Shown here one piece after another: positions 42,998 through 52,536 of a stretch of DNA of 64,000 nt (position 1 is the first letter of the stretch; every line of letters starts with the position of its first letter). The translations under genes were made by a program, and so were the position numbers. Under the pieces are notes generated by a model. The model ran no database searches. It saw only the letters and a list, made by a program, of their open reading frames with translations, and was not told where the DNA came from. This DNA is from HKCCE3408 sp038530555 (lineage in GTDB: Bacteria; Pseudomonadota; Alphaproteobacteria; Rhodobacterales; Rhodobacteraceae): the NCBI GenBank assembly GCA_038530555.1, contig JBCBCN010000009.1:1-64000 (forward strand), read 5' to 3'.

Positions 42998-43576
42998 GTG
43001 GAGATCCAAGACGCCAAAACCCGAGCCCGAAAAGCAGCATTTGCCGCTCGCAAGTCCGCCGATGCGAGCACCGACCTCGCGCCTGCGACGGCGGCCCTTC
43101 TCGCGGCGGTCGAGGACCAATTGGCCGGGCGCGGCGCAGCGATTATCGCGGGCTACATGCCGATCCGCACCGAGATCGACCCGCGCCCGGCGATGGCCGC
43201 TCTCAGCAGGGCCCACCGGATCGCCGTGCCGGTGATCGTGGGCGATGGCCTGCCGCTCAAATTCCGTCACTGGACGCCGGAGGCGGCGATGGTGCCCGGC
43301 CCGTTCGGTGCCCAAGTGCCCGCCGAGGGGGATTGGCTGGTGCCAGACCTGATCATCCTGCCGTTGGTGGCCTTCGACCGGCGCGGCACGCGGTTGGGCT
43401 ATGGCGGAGGGTTCTACGACCGGAGTTTGGCGCAACTGACCGAGGCCGCATCTCGCCCCGCCGCCATTGGCTTCGCTTATGCCGCGCAGGAACTGCCGGA
43501 ACTGCCGCGGGAGCCCACAGATCAGCCGCTTGATCTTATCGTGACTGAGATCGGCGCTCTGATCCCACAACCCTAA
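42998..43576 (+). CDS. 5-formyltetrahydrofolate cyclo-ligase
   Basis: 192 residues from a GTG start. It converts 5-formyl-THF to 5,10-methenyl-THF with ATP. Motifs: the basic start TRARKAAFAARK, IIAGYMPIRTEIDPRPAM, and LVAFDRRGTRLGYGGGFYDR, the family signature. In many bacteria 6S RNA adjoins this gene; I looked at both flanks and saw no room or clear structure for it. Confidence 0.93.
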   Translation: MEIQDAKTRARKAAFAARKSADASTDLAPATAALLAAVEDQLAGRGAAIIAGYMPIRTEIDPRPAMAALSRAHRIAVPVIVGDGLPLKFRHWTPEAAMVPGPFGAQVPAEGDWLVPDLIILPLVAFDRRGTRLGYGGGFYDRSLAQLTEAASRPAAIGFAYAAQELPELPREPTDQPLDLIVTEIGALIPQP

Positions 43577-43648
43577 CGCGAACGCCCCAGACGCGAAATC
43601 TTCTATCCGGCGCTTGCCGGACCCGCTCTGCCGCCCTAAGCCCCAGAT

Positions 43649-44488
43649 ATGCGAATTCTTTTTCTCGGAGATGTCATGGGCCGGGCTGGCCGCGCCGCGG
43701 TCACCGCGCGCCTGGCCGAGCTGCGCCGCGACTGGCGCCTCGATTTCGTCGTCATTAACGCCGAAAATGCCACATCAGGCCATGGCCTCTCGGCCAGTCA
43801 CGCCAAGGCGCTGCTGGAGGCTGGGGCGGATGTCCTGACGCTGGGCGATCACGCCTTTGATCAACGCGATATGCTGAGCTTCGCGGCCGAAGAGCCGCGC
43901 ATCATTCGGCCCATCAACATCGCCAAAAGCGCGCCAGGCAAAGGCGCCAGGCTCTTTGAGGCGCGGGGTGGGCGGCGCGTTCTGGTGGCCACCGTGCTGG
44001 GTCAGGTCTTCATGAAAAAGCCCTTCGACAACCCCTTTTCAGCAATCCAGCCGGTCCTCGCCGCCCATCCCCTGGGCGGTCAGGCCCATGCAAGCCTGGT
44101 GGAAATTCACGCCGAGGCCACGTCGGAGAAGATGGCGATGGGCCATTTCTGCGACGGCAAGGCGAGCATTGTGGTGGGCACGCACACCCATGTGCCCACG
44201 GCGGATGCGATGATCCTGCCCGGCGGCACCGGTTATCTGAGCGATGCGGGCATGTGCGGCGATTACAATTCGGTCATCGGCATGGACAAGTCCGAGCCCC
44301 TGCGCCGCTTCGTTATTGGAATGGGCAAAGAGCGGTTTCAGCCCGCCGCCGGAGAGGCGAGCCTTGCAGGCGTCCTGGTCGAGACCGATGACAAGACCGG
44401 GCGCGCGACGCGGCTGGAGCCCGTTCGCGTCGGGGGCAGTCTCGCTCAGGCCACGCCCACGCCGATCCCAGCACAGGCCGCACGATGA
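43649..44488 (+). CDS. YmdB-family metallophosphoesterase
   Basis: 279 residues. Metal-binding motifs: FLGDVMGRAGR, VINAENATSGHGLS, LTLGDHAFDQ, VGTHTHVPTADAMI and GTGYLSDAGMCGDYNSVIG. Members hydrolyse 2',3'-cyclic nucleotides or similar phosphodiesters. Its stop overlaps the EamA transporter start (ATGA). Confidence 0.93.
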   Translation: MRILFLGDVMGRAGRAAVTARLAELRRDWRLDFVVINAENATSGHGLSASHAKALLEAGADVLTLGDHAFDQRDMLSFAAEEPRIIRPINIAKSAPGKGARLFEARGGRRVLVATVLGQVFMKKPFDNPFSAIQPVLAAHPLGGQAHASLVEIHAEATSEKMAMGHFCDGKASIVVGTHTHVPTADAMILPGGTGYLSDAGMCGDYNSVIGMDKSEPLRRFVIGMGKERFQPAAGEASLAGVLVETDDKTGRATRLEPVRVGGSLAQATPTPIPAQAAR

Positions 44489-45432
44489 AAAGCACCAGGG
44501 CCGAGCCGATCCTGATCGTGGCCCTGGTTCTCATGGGCGCGGCCTGGGGCCTCACAATCCCGCTGACGAAATTCGCCATCGAGAGCGGATTTCGTGATTT
44601 CGGCATCATCTTCTGGCAGTTTGCCCTGGGCGCTGTCCTGCTGGGCGGTATCCTGACCGTTCTGGGCCGTCCTTTGCGCATCGCCCGCATCCACTGGCCC
44701 TTCTGCCTATTGATCGCCCTTCTGGGGACGTTTCTGCCCAATTGGGCCTCCAACACGGCCGCCATCCATCTGCCCGCGGGGATCATGTCGATCGTGATCT
44801 CAACCGTGCCCCTGATCGCTTGGCCCATCGCGATGGGGCTTGGTATGGATCGGTTCTCAGCCCTGCGCGCCCTCGGCCTGATGCTGGGCTTTGGCGCGAT
44901 CCTTCTGATTGCGCTGCCCGAGGCGAGCCTGCCCGACGCGTCCATGGCGGCCTGGCTCCCCTTGGCACTGGTGGCCCCGGCGCTCTACGCGGTTGAGGGC
45001 AATTACGTGGCAAAACGCGGCACCGGCGGGTTGGACCCGATCCAAGTCCTGTTTGGTGCCTCAATCATCGGCACGATCATTTCGGCCCCTGTGGCCGTGC
45101 TCAGCGGCGTCTGGATCGCGCCGCGGCCGCCCTTTGAGTTGGCCCATGGCGCGGTCATTGCCAGTGCTTGCCTGCACGCGCTGGCCTATTCCGGGTATGT
45201 TTGGCTGGTCGGGCGGGGCGGCTCGGTCTTTGCCGCCCAGGTGGCCTATCTCGTCACCGGGTTCGGCATCGTCTGGGCCAGTCTTTTGCTAGACGAAAGC
45301 TATTCCTCCTGGGTCTGGGCCGCACTCGTTTTTATGTTTGTCGGTCTCTTCCTGGTGCAACCTCGCGGCCGCTCAGATCAGACACAGGTGAAAGAGGGCA
45401 TTGCAGCCGAGCCCGCGCTTGGCGAAATATAG
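44485..45432 (+). CDS. EamA/DMT-family transporter
   Basis: 315 residues with about ten membrane helices in two EamA repeats: LIVALVLMGAAWGLTIPLTK opens the first, and PLALVAPALYAVEGNYVAKR opens the second. Probably a metabolite exporter; substrate unknown. Translationally coupled to YmdB. Confidence 0.88.
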   Translation: MKSTRAEPILIVALVLMGAAWGLTIPLTKFAIESGFRDFGIIFWQFALGAVLLGGILTVLGRPLRIARIHWPFCLLIALLGTFLPNWASNTAAIHLPAGIMSIVISTVPLIAWPIAMGLGMDRFSALRALGLMLGFGAILLIALPEASLPDASMAAWLPLALVAPALYAVEGNYVAKRGTGGLDPIQVLFGASIIGTIISAPVAVLSGVWIAPRPPFELAHGAVIASACLHALAYSGYVWLVGRGGSVFAAQVAYLVTGFGIVWASLLLDESYSSWVWAALVFMFVGLFLVQPRGRSDQTQVKEGIAAEPALGEI

Positions 45433-45542
45433 GCCCGAGTAACGCCCAAAGGAATGATCCGAGCCGCTAAAGCGACACCTGACCCTGCGCCCGTATCGCA
45501 GTCCGCCCATGCGGCCTACCCGCCATCTCGAGACCCTAACGC

Positions 45543-47330
45543 ATGTTCGAGCTTCCCTTCACTGACATCCAAGCGGCCTGGCTCAGCCTGGCTGTGGTGC
45601 TGGGCATGTTCGGTCTGTTTCTGCGCGAAAGCTATCCGACCGAGGTGGTCGCGCTGGGCGGTGTCGGGGTTTTGCTGGCCCTGGACCTGCTTCCTTACGA
45701 GGCGGCGCTCGGTGCGCTGGCCAATCCGGCGCCTTGGACCATCGCGGCGATGTTCGTGATCATGGGCGCCCTTGTGCGCACGGGTGCGCTCAATGCGCTC
45801 ACCCGCAGCGCCGAGGCCAATGCCGCGCAGCATCCGCGCCGCTCGCTCTTTGCCATACTTTCAGCGGCGGCGGGGGCCTCGGCGGTGATGAACAACACGC
45901 CCATCGTCGTCGTGATGATCCCCGTTTTCGTGCAGATCGCCAAGACGCTGAACCGCGCGGCTTCCCGCCTGTTGATCCCGCTGAGCTATGCCGCGATCAT
46001 GGGCGGCACTCTGACCCTGATCGGAACCTCGACCAACCTCTTGGTGGACGGGATCGCGCAGACCGAGGGGATGGAGGCATTTACGATATTCGAGATCACG
46101 CCCATCGGCCTGGTCGTGGTGGCCTGGGGCTTTCTCTATATCTGGTTCGTCGCGCGCCGTCTCCTGCCCGACCGCAGCTCCATGGCCAGTGTTCTGTCAG
46201 GCGGGCGCAGCCGGGCGAAATTCTTTACCGAACTGGCCCTGCCCGAGGGCTCGGCCCTTATTGGTCAGCGCGCCGTCGATGTGGATCTCTTCAAGCGCGA
46301 CGGGATGCGTCTCATTGACGTGCTGCGCGGTGACGCCTCGCTCCGGCGCAGCCTGGATCAGGCGGTCCTCGCCGCCGGTGACCGGGTCGTGGTGCGAACC
46401 GAAATGGCCGAAGTGCTCAGCCTCCAGGGCTCAAAAGAGCTCAAGACCGTCGATAAGCTCAGCTCAGTCGCCACGACGACGGTTGAGGTGCTCATTACGC
46501 CGGGCTGCCGCATGGTGGGCCGGTCCCTGGGCGATCTGAGGCTCAGGCGGCGCTACGGTGTCTATCCCCTGGCCGCCCACCGCTCCAACCAAAACATCGG
46601 CACGCAGCTTGACAATCTCGTGGTCCGCGTCGGCGATACCCTGCTCCTGGAGGGTGATCCGGGTGACATTCAGCGTCTGGCGACCGACATGGACTTGGTC
46701 GATGTCGCCCAACCCTCCGAACGGGCCTACCGGCGGGAAAAGCAGCCCCTGGCCGTGGCCGCCCTGGCCGGCATGGTCACGCTGGCGGCCTTCGATGTGG
46801 CCCCGATCTTGGTCCTTGCAATCCTGGCCGTGGCTTTCGTTCTGCTCACCCGCTGCATTGATGCCGAAGAGGCGTTTTCCTTCGTCGATGGGCGCCTTCT
46901 GGCGCTGATCTTCGCGATGCTCGGGGTCGGGGCCTCGCTCCAGCATACCGGCGCGGTGGAGCTGATCGTCGGCGGTGCAGCGCCCTGGCTCATGGATGTC
47001 CCGCCGGTCCTGCTTTTGTGGGTGGTCTATCTGATGACGTCTGTCTTCACCGAGCTTGTCTCAAACAATGCCATCGCGGTGATCATGACGCCCATCGCCA
47101 TCGGCCTGGCGGAGGCGGCGGGCGTGGATGCGCGGCCCCTGGTGGTGGCGGTGATGGTCGCGGCCTCGGCCTGCTTCGCCACGCCCATCGGCTATCAGAC
47201 CAACATGCTGGTCTACGGGCCGGGCGGCTATCGGTTTACCGATTTCATGCGCGTAGGCATCCCGCTCAACCTCAGCCTTGGCGTGGTGGTCTGCCTGGTC
47301 ATTCCGCTGATTTGGCCGCTGACTGGCTAG
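45543..47330 (+). CDS. SLC13-family permease with TrkA-C (RCK_C) domains
   Basis: 595 residues. Membrane segments flank two soluble RCK_C domains (about 215-300 and 320-395, e.g. GSALIGQRAVDVDLFKRDGM and RVGDTLLLEGDPGDIQRL). The transport motifs SAVMNNTPIVVVMIPVF and FTELVSNNAIAVIMTPIAIG are the paired SNN-type hairpins of the DASS/SLC13 fold. Likely a sodium-coupled anion carrier (sulfate or carboxylate). The next gene is a convergent paralogue 3 bp away. Confidence 0.9.
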   Translation: MFELPFTDIQAAWLSLAVVLGMFGLFLRESYPTEVVALGGVGVLLALDLLPYEAALGALANPAPWTIAAMFVIMGALVRTGALNALTRSAEANAAQHPRRSLFAILSAAAGASAVMNNTPIVVVMIPVFVQIAKTLNRAASRLLIPLSYAAIMGGTLTLIGTSTNLLVDGIAQTEGMEAFTIFEITPIGLVVVAWGFLYIWFVARRLLPDRSSMASVLSGGRSRAKFFTELALPEGSALIGQRAVDVDLFKRDGMRLIDVLRGDASLRRSLDQAVLAAGDRVVVRTEMAEVLSLQGSKELKTVDKLSSVATTTVEVLITPGCRMVGRSLGDLRLRRRYGVYPLAAHRSNQNIGTQLDNLVVRVGDTLLLEGDPGDIQRLATDMDLVDVAQPSERAYRREKQPLAVAALAGMVTLAAFDVAPILVLAILAVAFVLLTRCIDAEEAFSFVDGRLLALIFAMLGVGASLQHTGAVELIVGGAAPWLMDVPPVLLLWVVYLMTSVFTELVSNNAIAVIMTPIAIGLAEAAGVDARPLVVAVMVAASACFATPIGYQTNMLVYGPGGYRFTDFMRVGIPLNLSLGVVVCLVIPLIWPLTG

Positions 47331-47333
47331 CGC

Positions 47334-49112
47334 TCAGAGCGGCCAAACAAGCAAGATCATCGGGATCGAGACCGCGACGACGATCACCTCGAGCGGCAGA
47401 CCCATGCGCCAATAATCGCCAAAGCCGTAACCGCCGGGGCCTAGGATCAGCGTGTTGTTCTTGTGGCCAATCGGCGTCAGGAAGGCCGACGAGGCCGCAA
47501 CCGCCACAGCCATCAGGAACGGATCGGGCGAGACACCAAGGCTCAGCGCGATCTGAATGCCGATTGGGGCCGCGACGATCGTGGTGGCCGTGTTGTTGAG
47601 GATATCCGACAGGGTCATCGTCACCAGCATCAGCACCGTGAGGATGGCCCAGGCGGGCCAACCGTGGGTCAGATCAACCAGTGCTTGAGCAATAAGCTCC
47701 GTGCCGCCCGATTGCTCGAGCGCCGCGCCCAGCGGGATCATCGAGCCCAAGAGGACCACGACCGGCCATTCGATATGCTCATAAATCTCCGTGACCGGCA
47801 GGATGCGTGTCAGCACGAAGCCCACGCAGACAAATCCCAGCGCGATCGGCAAATCGAGAAGCCCGAAGGAGGCCAAAGCAACGGCCAGGGCAAAGAGCCC
47901 GATTGCGAGCCAGGTCTTGCTATCCTGGGTGACATTGAGGCCCCGGTCGGCCAGGGGCAGGCCGCCGAGCCAGCTAACCACGTCATCTGCCGCCTCGCTC
48001 GGCACCAGGAGAAGCAGGATATCGCCCACTTCGACGCGGGTCTTTCGCAAGCGCTCTTTGATCTTTTTGTCTTGGCGCGCGATGCCCATGAGCACGCTGC
48101 CCTTGCGCCAGCCCAGGCCAACGGCCTCCGCCGTGCGCCCCGCGATGCGTGCGCCTTCGGGGACGACCACTTCGACGAGGCTCACGCCATCGCCCAGGGC
48201 ATTCATGGCAGGGTCGCTGTCGACCGTCATGGCGAGACCCGAGGCGGAGCGAAATTCATCGAGCGCGGCCGGTGCTGCCTCCAGAACGACGATATCGCCA
48301 GCACGCAGCTTTAGGTTGCGGCCCGTGCCGAAGCGGCGCCGCCCGTCGCGCACAAGGCCCAGGATCGCCGCATCGGCCTTCTCCGCCTGCCGCGCCAGGT
48401 CGATCAGACGAGTGTCGACCAGTTTGCTGTCCTCAGGGATGATCAGCTCGGCAATATAGGGCTCAAGCCCGCTGAGCCCGTCCTTGCCCACGCCGCTGTC
48501 CCGCTCGGGGATCAGCCGCCAGCCGATGAGCGCCACAAAAAGCAGCCCCGCAATCGCTGCGGCGCCCCCGACAGGGGCGAAGTCGAACATCCGAAAAGGC
48601 TCGGTATCGGGGATCTCGCCGCGGATCTGCGCGATGATGATATTTGGCGGCGTACCGATGAGGGTAACCATGCCGCCAAGGATCGTCGCAAAGCTGAGCG
48701 GCATGAGGCTGAGCCCCGGAGACCGCCCCGCCTTGCGCGCCGTGTCGATATCGACGGGCATGAGTAGGGCGAGCGCCGCGACATTGTTCATGAAGGCAGA
48801 TAAGACCCCGCCGACGCCGCCCATGATCGCGATATGTGCGCCCAGCGAGCGGCCGGCATCGATCATGGTTCGCGTGATCAAAAAGACCGCACCCGAGCGC
48901 ACGAGACCCGCCGAGACCACCAGGACGAGGGCCACGACCAATGTCGCGGGATGGCCGAAGCCGGAAAAGGCCTCACCTGGATGGACGACGCCTAGTGCGA
49001 CGCCCAGAAGCAGCGCCGAAAAGGCCACGAGGTCATAGCGGAACCGGCCCCAAAGAAGCAACGCGAAGACCGCGCCAAAGAGGCTGAATAGAAGGATCTG
49101 ATCGGTGGTCAT
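47334..49112 (-). CDS. SLC13-family permease with TrkA-C domains (paralogue)
   Basis: 592 residues from ATG 49112 (MTTDQILLFSLFGAVFALLL), preceded by AGGGGTAAGG; the longer frame to 49472 overlaps yebC and is rejected. Same architecture as its neighbour: SAFMNNVAALALLMPV and MTLSDILNNTATTIVAAPIG hairpins, and two RCK_C domains between (EDSKLVDTRLIDLARQAEKA). The stop codons of the two paralogues are 3 bp apart, leaving no space for a terminator between them. Confidence 0.9.
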   Translation of the reverse strand: MTTDQILLFSLFGAVFALLLWGRFRYDLVAFSALLLGVALGVVHPGEAFSGFGHPATLVVALVLVVSAGLVRSGAVFLITRTMIDAGRSLGAHIAIMGGVGGVLSAFMNNVAALALLMPVDIDTARKAGRSPGLSLMPLSFATILGGMVTLIGTPPNIIIAQIRGEIPDTEPFRMFDFAPVGGAAAIAGLLFVALIGWRLIPERDSGVGKDGLSGLEPYIAELIIPEDSKLVDTRLIDLARQAEKADAAILGLVRDGRRRFGTGRNLKLRAGDIVVLEAAPAALDEFRSASGLAMTVDSDPAMNALGDGVSLVEVVVPEGARIAGRTAEAVGLGWRKGSVLMGIARQDKKIKERLRKTRVEVGDILLLLVPSEAADDVVSWLGGLPLADRGLNVTQDSKTWLAIGLFALAVALASFGLLDLPIALGFVCVGFVLTRILPVTEIYEHIEWPVVVLLGSMIPLGAALEQSGGTELIAQALVDLTHGWPAWAILTVLMLVTMTLSDILNNTATTIVAAPIGIQIALSLGVSPDPFLMAVAVAASSAFLTPIGHKNNTLILGPGGYGFGDYWRMGLPLEVIVVAVSIPMILLVWPL

Positions 49113-49260
49113 GGTTTGCCTTACCCCTGCTCGAGGCGGCTGGCCAGCGGTTTGCTCCCTTGCTTGGCTCACCCGCTTGCCCCCTGCTTGATCGCCGCGA
49201 TACGCCTGGATAAACAGATGTAAATCGCCGGTGACGGCGCGATAGATCGGGAGACCCGCC

Positions 49261-50007
49261 ATGGCTGGCCATTCTAAATGGGCCAATATCCAACACCGTA
49301 AGGGGCGCCAGGATGCGGCGCGCTCCAAGCTGTTCTCCAAGCTTGCCAAGGAGATCACGGTCGCCGCTAAGATGGGCGACCCGGACCCGGACAAAAACCC
49401 CCGCCTCCGCCTGGCCGTCAAGGAGGCCAAGGGGCAGTCCGTGCCCAAGGACGTGATCGAGCGCGCCATCAAGAAATCGCTGGGTGGGGACGCGGAAAAT
49501 TACGAGGAAATCCGCTACGAGGGTTATGGGCCCGGGGGGGTGGCGGTGATCGTGGAGGCGATGACGGACAACCGCAACCGCACCGCCTCGACCGTGCGCT
49601 CAACCTTCGGAAAACATGGCGGAAATCTGGGCGAGACCGGATCTGTCGCATTCATGTTCGAGCGCAAAGGCCAGGTGAGCTACACCGCTGAGGCGGGCGA
49701 TGCGGACACCGTAATGATGGCCGCGATTGAGGCCGGGGCCGAGGATGTCGAAAGCGGCGAGGAAGGCCACGTGATCTGGTGCCAAGATACTGATCTCAAT
49801 GATGTTTCCAACGCGCTCGAGACCGATCTGGGCGAGAGCGAGAGCGCCAAACTGGTCTGGCGGCCCTCCACCACGACCGAGCTTGATCTTGACGGCGCGC
49901 AGAAGCTTTTCAAGCTGATCGAAGCGCTGGAAGACGACGACGATGTGCAGAATGTGACCGCCAATTTCGAGATCTCAGACGAGGTGATGGCGGAGCTGTC
50001 GGCGTGA
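49261..50007 (+). CDS. YebC/PmpR-family protein
   Basis: 248 residues. Start MAGHSKWANIQHRKGRQDA is diagnostic. GPGGVAVIVEAMTDNRNRTA and GGNLGETGSVAFMFERKG follow. The family includes transcriptional regulators and ribosome-associated translation factors that ease proline-rich stalls; it was long annotated as DNA-binding. GGGAGACC precedes the ATG. Confidence 0.96.
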   Translation: MAGHSKWANIQHRKGRQDAARSKLFSKLAKEITVAAKMGDPDPDKNPRLRLAVKEAKGQSVPKDVIERAIKKSLGGDAENYEEIRYEGYGPGGVAVIVEAMTDNRNRTASTVRSTFGKHGGNLGETGSVAFMFERKGQVSYTAEAGDADTVMMAAIEAGAEDVESGEEGHVIWCQDTDLNDVSNALETDLGESESAKLVWRPSTTTELDLDGAQKLFKLIEALEDDDDVQNVTANFEISDEVMAELSA

Positions 50008-50039
50008 GTTTTAGCCCCGATTTGGGCCCGATTTGACCC

Positions 50040-50078
50040 GGTAGAACCGGGGTAGAAAGCGGGTAGAACCGGGGTAGA
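50040..50078. repeat. 17-bp direct repeat downstream of yebC
   Basis: GGTAGAACCGGGGTAGA occurs at 50040-50056 and 50062-50078, period 22 bp. A CGGGGT/ACCCCG pair then closes over a T-rich loop to 50093, perhaps a weak terminator for yebC. The rest of 50094-50273 holds only the dispersed repeat listed separately. Confidence 0.7.
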
Positions 50079-50178
50079 TTTTTTCGGACCCCGTGTCGCA
50101 GGTGATTTAAGGGATTTGTTGACGATTTGGGCGCGCCTGGCATGGTTGGGCGGGGGGATTTGGTGTGCCGTGGGCGGT

Positions 50179-50199
50179 GAGTATTTTGGGAAAAGTGAA
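50179..50199 (+). repeat. Single copy of dispersed GAGTATTT element
   Basis: GAGTATTTTGGGAAAAGTGAA matches the right-arm sequence of the inverted repeat at 39535-39592 (read on the minus strand) at 19 of 21 positions. It lies in the intergenic region before the STAND ATPase. Confidence 0.6.
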
Positions 50200-50273
50200 G
50201 GGGGTGCGGGATGGTTGCCGCGAGGCAATCAGGCTGGTTATCGTATGCGCGGGTTTGAGCGGAGGCGCCGGGC

Positions 50274-52475
50274 GTGGATAGTATAGGGGTGCTTGGTATC
50301 GCTGGATCGGTCGCCTCGATCATCGGGATTCCGCTGGCGATTTACTTCGGCGTTTTGCCTTGGCTGGCTGAGCGCCGGAAAGTCAAAGCGGTCAACGCGG
50401 ATCTCGCCGGTCGCGGCGTTGAACGATTGGTTGCACGGCGGAAGGTCGTTGGCCGTGATCAATCGGTAAGGGATCTACGCGAGCTGCTGCTCGAAAAAGG
50501 CGGCTCTGCGATTACTCCGGTCGCGCAAGGGATCGGTGGCGCGGGCAAAACCACCCTCGCCCAGAAATACGCCCAGGTTTACTCGGCCAAGTACGCAAAG
50601 CAGCGGATGTTGCGGGCAGAGACCGAACAGACGTTGATCGCCAGCCTGGCCAGTTTCGGGCGCGATATGTCCAGAGACCTCGTGCGGCTCGATGACATTG
50701 CAGCGGCGAAGTTAACCCTCGAGATCATCGAAGACCGCTCGGCGGAAGCGCCTTGGCTTTTGATCTATGACAATGCCGAGAAGCCGGAAATCCTGGAGCG
50801 GTGGCGGGCGCGAGGGCAGCATTGCCATGTCTTGGTGACAAGCCGCTTTCCCGACTGGGAGGAGGACGGCTTCACCATCTTCCAGCTGCCAAAGCTGATG
50901 CGCGCGGCGTCCGTGGAATTGCTTCGGCAGGAAGCGGACCGGGACGATCCGGGTTTTCCGGAGTTGGCGGAGACCCTCGGCGATTTGCCGCTGGCACTGG
51001 TGCAAGCCGGGGAATGGCTGCGCGCGAACAAGCGGGCCAGCGCGAAAGACTACGAAGCCGACATCAAGACGTTGCGCACCCGGCTTCCGCGACGGGATCG
51101 AGAGACGGAAGCGGATCGAACTTCGGCGGCTGTGGTGGAGAAGACGCTGGGCCTGCTGACCCGAGATGCGCGGGCGGTGTTGGATATTCTCGCGTGGTGG
51201 GCGCCGGAGGGGTTGGAGCCGAGGCTGTTCACGGATGTTGATCCGCGCAAGCTTGGGCGAAGTCGAGCGTGGCATTTGCTCTGGCGAATTCTATTCATGC
51301 TCTTTGAGCCGGAAAGTATAGAAAATGCCTTCCAAGAGCTGCGACTACGGGCGCTTCTCGAGCAAGACGAGGTTGGCGGAACGTATCGACTGCATCGGGT
51401 GTTTTCCACGGTTGTTCGGGAGCAGGTGCGGCAACGGGGTCGCGCGAGGTTTCGGAAAGCGCGAGCCGCTGCCGTACTTTTGGAAGTGGCTTATCCAGGC
51501 GGGGCGCGCTCGCCGCAAAACCCGGACACTTGGGCGGAATGCCGGTTTTTGACTCCGCATGCGATGGCGCTCTGGTCCAAGGCGGTGGCGGATTGGCGCG
51601 GGGCCTGGGGGCAACCGGCTTGGGAGGCGATGGATGCGCTGCTCAATTGGTGCGGGCTGTTTTTCGCTTCGCAAGAGAACCGTGCGGAGGAGATCGCGGC
51701 AATGCGGGGCTCGTTGGAGATCAATGTGGCAAGTTACGACGAGACCGAGCGCGAAATCCCCCTGGCACTGGGCAGTCTTGGCATGACGCTTTCGGAAATT
51801 GGCGATTTCGAAGAGGCCGAGAAGCTGCTTGATCGGGCCGTTGTCCTAGACGGACGGGATCGGCCGGGCAGCGAGGACCATGTTGTACGGCTTACACAGC
51901 GTGCGGTGTTGGAGTTCAAAAGGCATCGGGCTGGTGCTTCGGGTCCGGGAGCCGATCTGGCGAAGGCCGATGATCGGTTGCAGACGGCGCGGGGGTTCGC
52001 GGAAGACCCGGCGCGCAGGCATTCCGATGCTTTGAAGGCGAATGTGGCAAACGATATTGGCTTTCTGCGCGGGCTCCAAGGGCGCCGAGCTGAAGCGGCG
52101 AAGGCCTATGAGCGTGCGCTGGCCCTGACACCGCCGGGGGCGAGCAACCGGGCGTATCGAGCAACACGGGCGATTAATATCGGCGCGACTTGGCTTGAAG
52201 CCGGTGCGCCGGAGCGGGCGGAGCCGCTGCTGCGCGAGGCGAATGGTATCTGTGCGGAGATCTTTGCGGAGGCTCCGGGTCATTCGCTGTTGCAAAACGC
52301 GGCTGGATGGTTAGCCGACTGCCTGCTCGTGCTTGACCGGCGTGACGGCACACGCCAGCGCGAGGCCGAGGCGCGGGAGTTGAACGCGGTGACTCGCTCA
52401 GACTGGAGCGCCCGCGTCAAAGGCGCCAACACCCTCCCCCTCACCCCCGAAGAGGCCGCCGCCCGCCCCGACTAG
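50274..52475 (+). CDS. Membrane-anchored STAND/NB-ARC-like ATPase with C-terminal TPRs
   Basis: 733 residues from a GTG start preceded by GGAGG. One N-terminal membrane helix (IGVLGIAGSVASIIGIPLAIYF in part). The P-loop is GIGGAGKTTLAQKYA (about 89), Walker B LLIYDNAE, sensor HVLVTSRFPDW, and the GLPLAL-type LGDLPLALVQAGEWLR, all as in NB-ARC. A winged-helix-like part then TPR-like helices (about 500-690, e.g. GRRAEAAKAYERALAL) follow. Such NLR-like proteins detect a ligand with the repeats and oligomerise; many defend against phages. The membrane helix may be the effector. It stands alone, with no TIR, protease or nuclease domain. Confidence 0.8.
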   Translation: MDSIGVLGIAGSVASIIGIPLAIYFGVLPWLAERRKVKAVNADLAGRGVERLVARRKVVGRDQSVRDLRELLLEKGGSAITPVAQGIGGAGKTTLAQKYAQVYSAKYAKQRMLRAETEQTLIASLASFGRDMSRDLVRLDDIAAAKLTLEIIEDRSAEAPWLLIYDNAEKPEILERWRARGQHCHVLVTSRFPDWEEDGFTIFQLPKLMRAASVELLRQEADRDDPGFPELAETLGDLPLALVQAGEWLRANKRASAKDYEADIKTLRTRLPRRDRETEADRTSAAVVEKTLGLLTRDARAVLDILAWWAPEGLEPRLFTDVDPRKLGRSRAWHLLWRILFMLFEPESIENAFQELRLRALLEQDEVGGTYRLHRVFSTVVREQVRQRGRARFRKARAAAVLLEVAYPGGARSPQNPDTWAECRFLTPHAMALWSKAVADWRGAWGQPAWEAMDALLNWCGLFFASQENRAEEIAAMRGSLEINVASYDETEREIPLALGSLGMTLSEIGDFEEAEKLLDRAVVLDGRDRPGSEDHVVRLTQRAVLEFKRHRAGASGPGADLAKADDRLQTARGFAEDPARRHSDALKANVANDIGFLRGLQGRRAEAAKAYERALALTPPGASNRAYRATRAINIGATWLEAGAPERAEPLLREANGICAEIFAEAPGHSLLQNAAGWLADCLLVLDRRDGTRQREAEARELNAVTRSDWSARVKGANTLPLTPEEAAARPD

Positions 52476-52536
52476 CCCCCCTTCCCGCCACCGCACCCCC
52501 GTGCTACTCCCGCCGAAATCACCCGGCCCTCACCCC

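Noticed and set aside
42907..43648. 6S RNA next to 5-FCL
   Set aside because: Flanking gaps are under 100 bp and show no long hairpin with a central bubble.
49113..49472. Extension of the second SLC13 permease to 49472
   Set aside because: Overlaps the yebC start on the other strand; membrane family start is at 49112.
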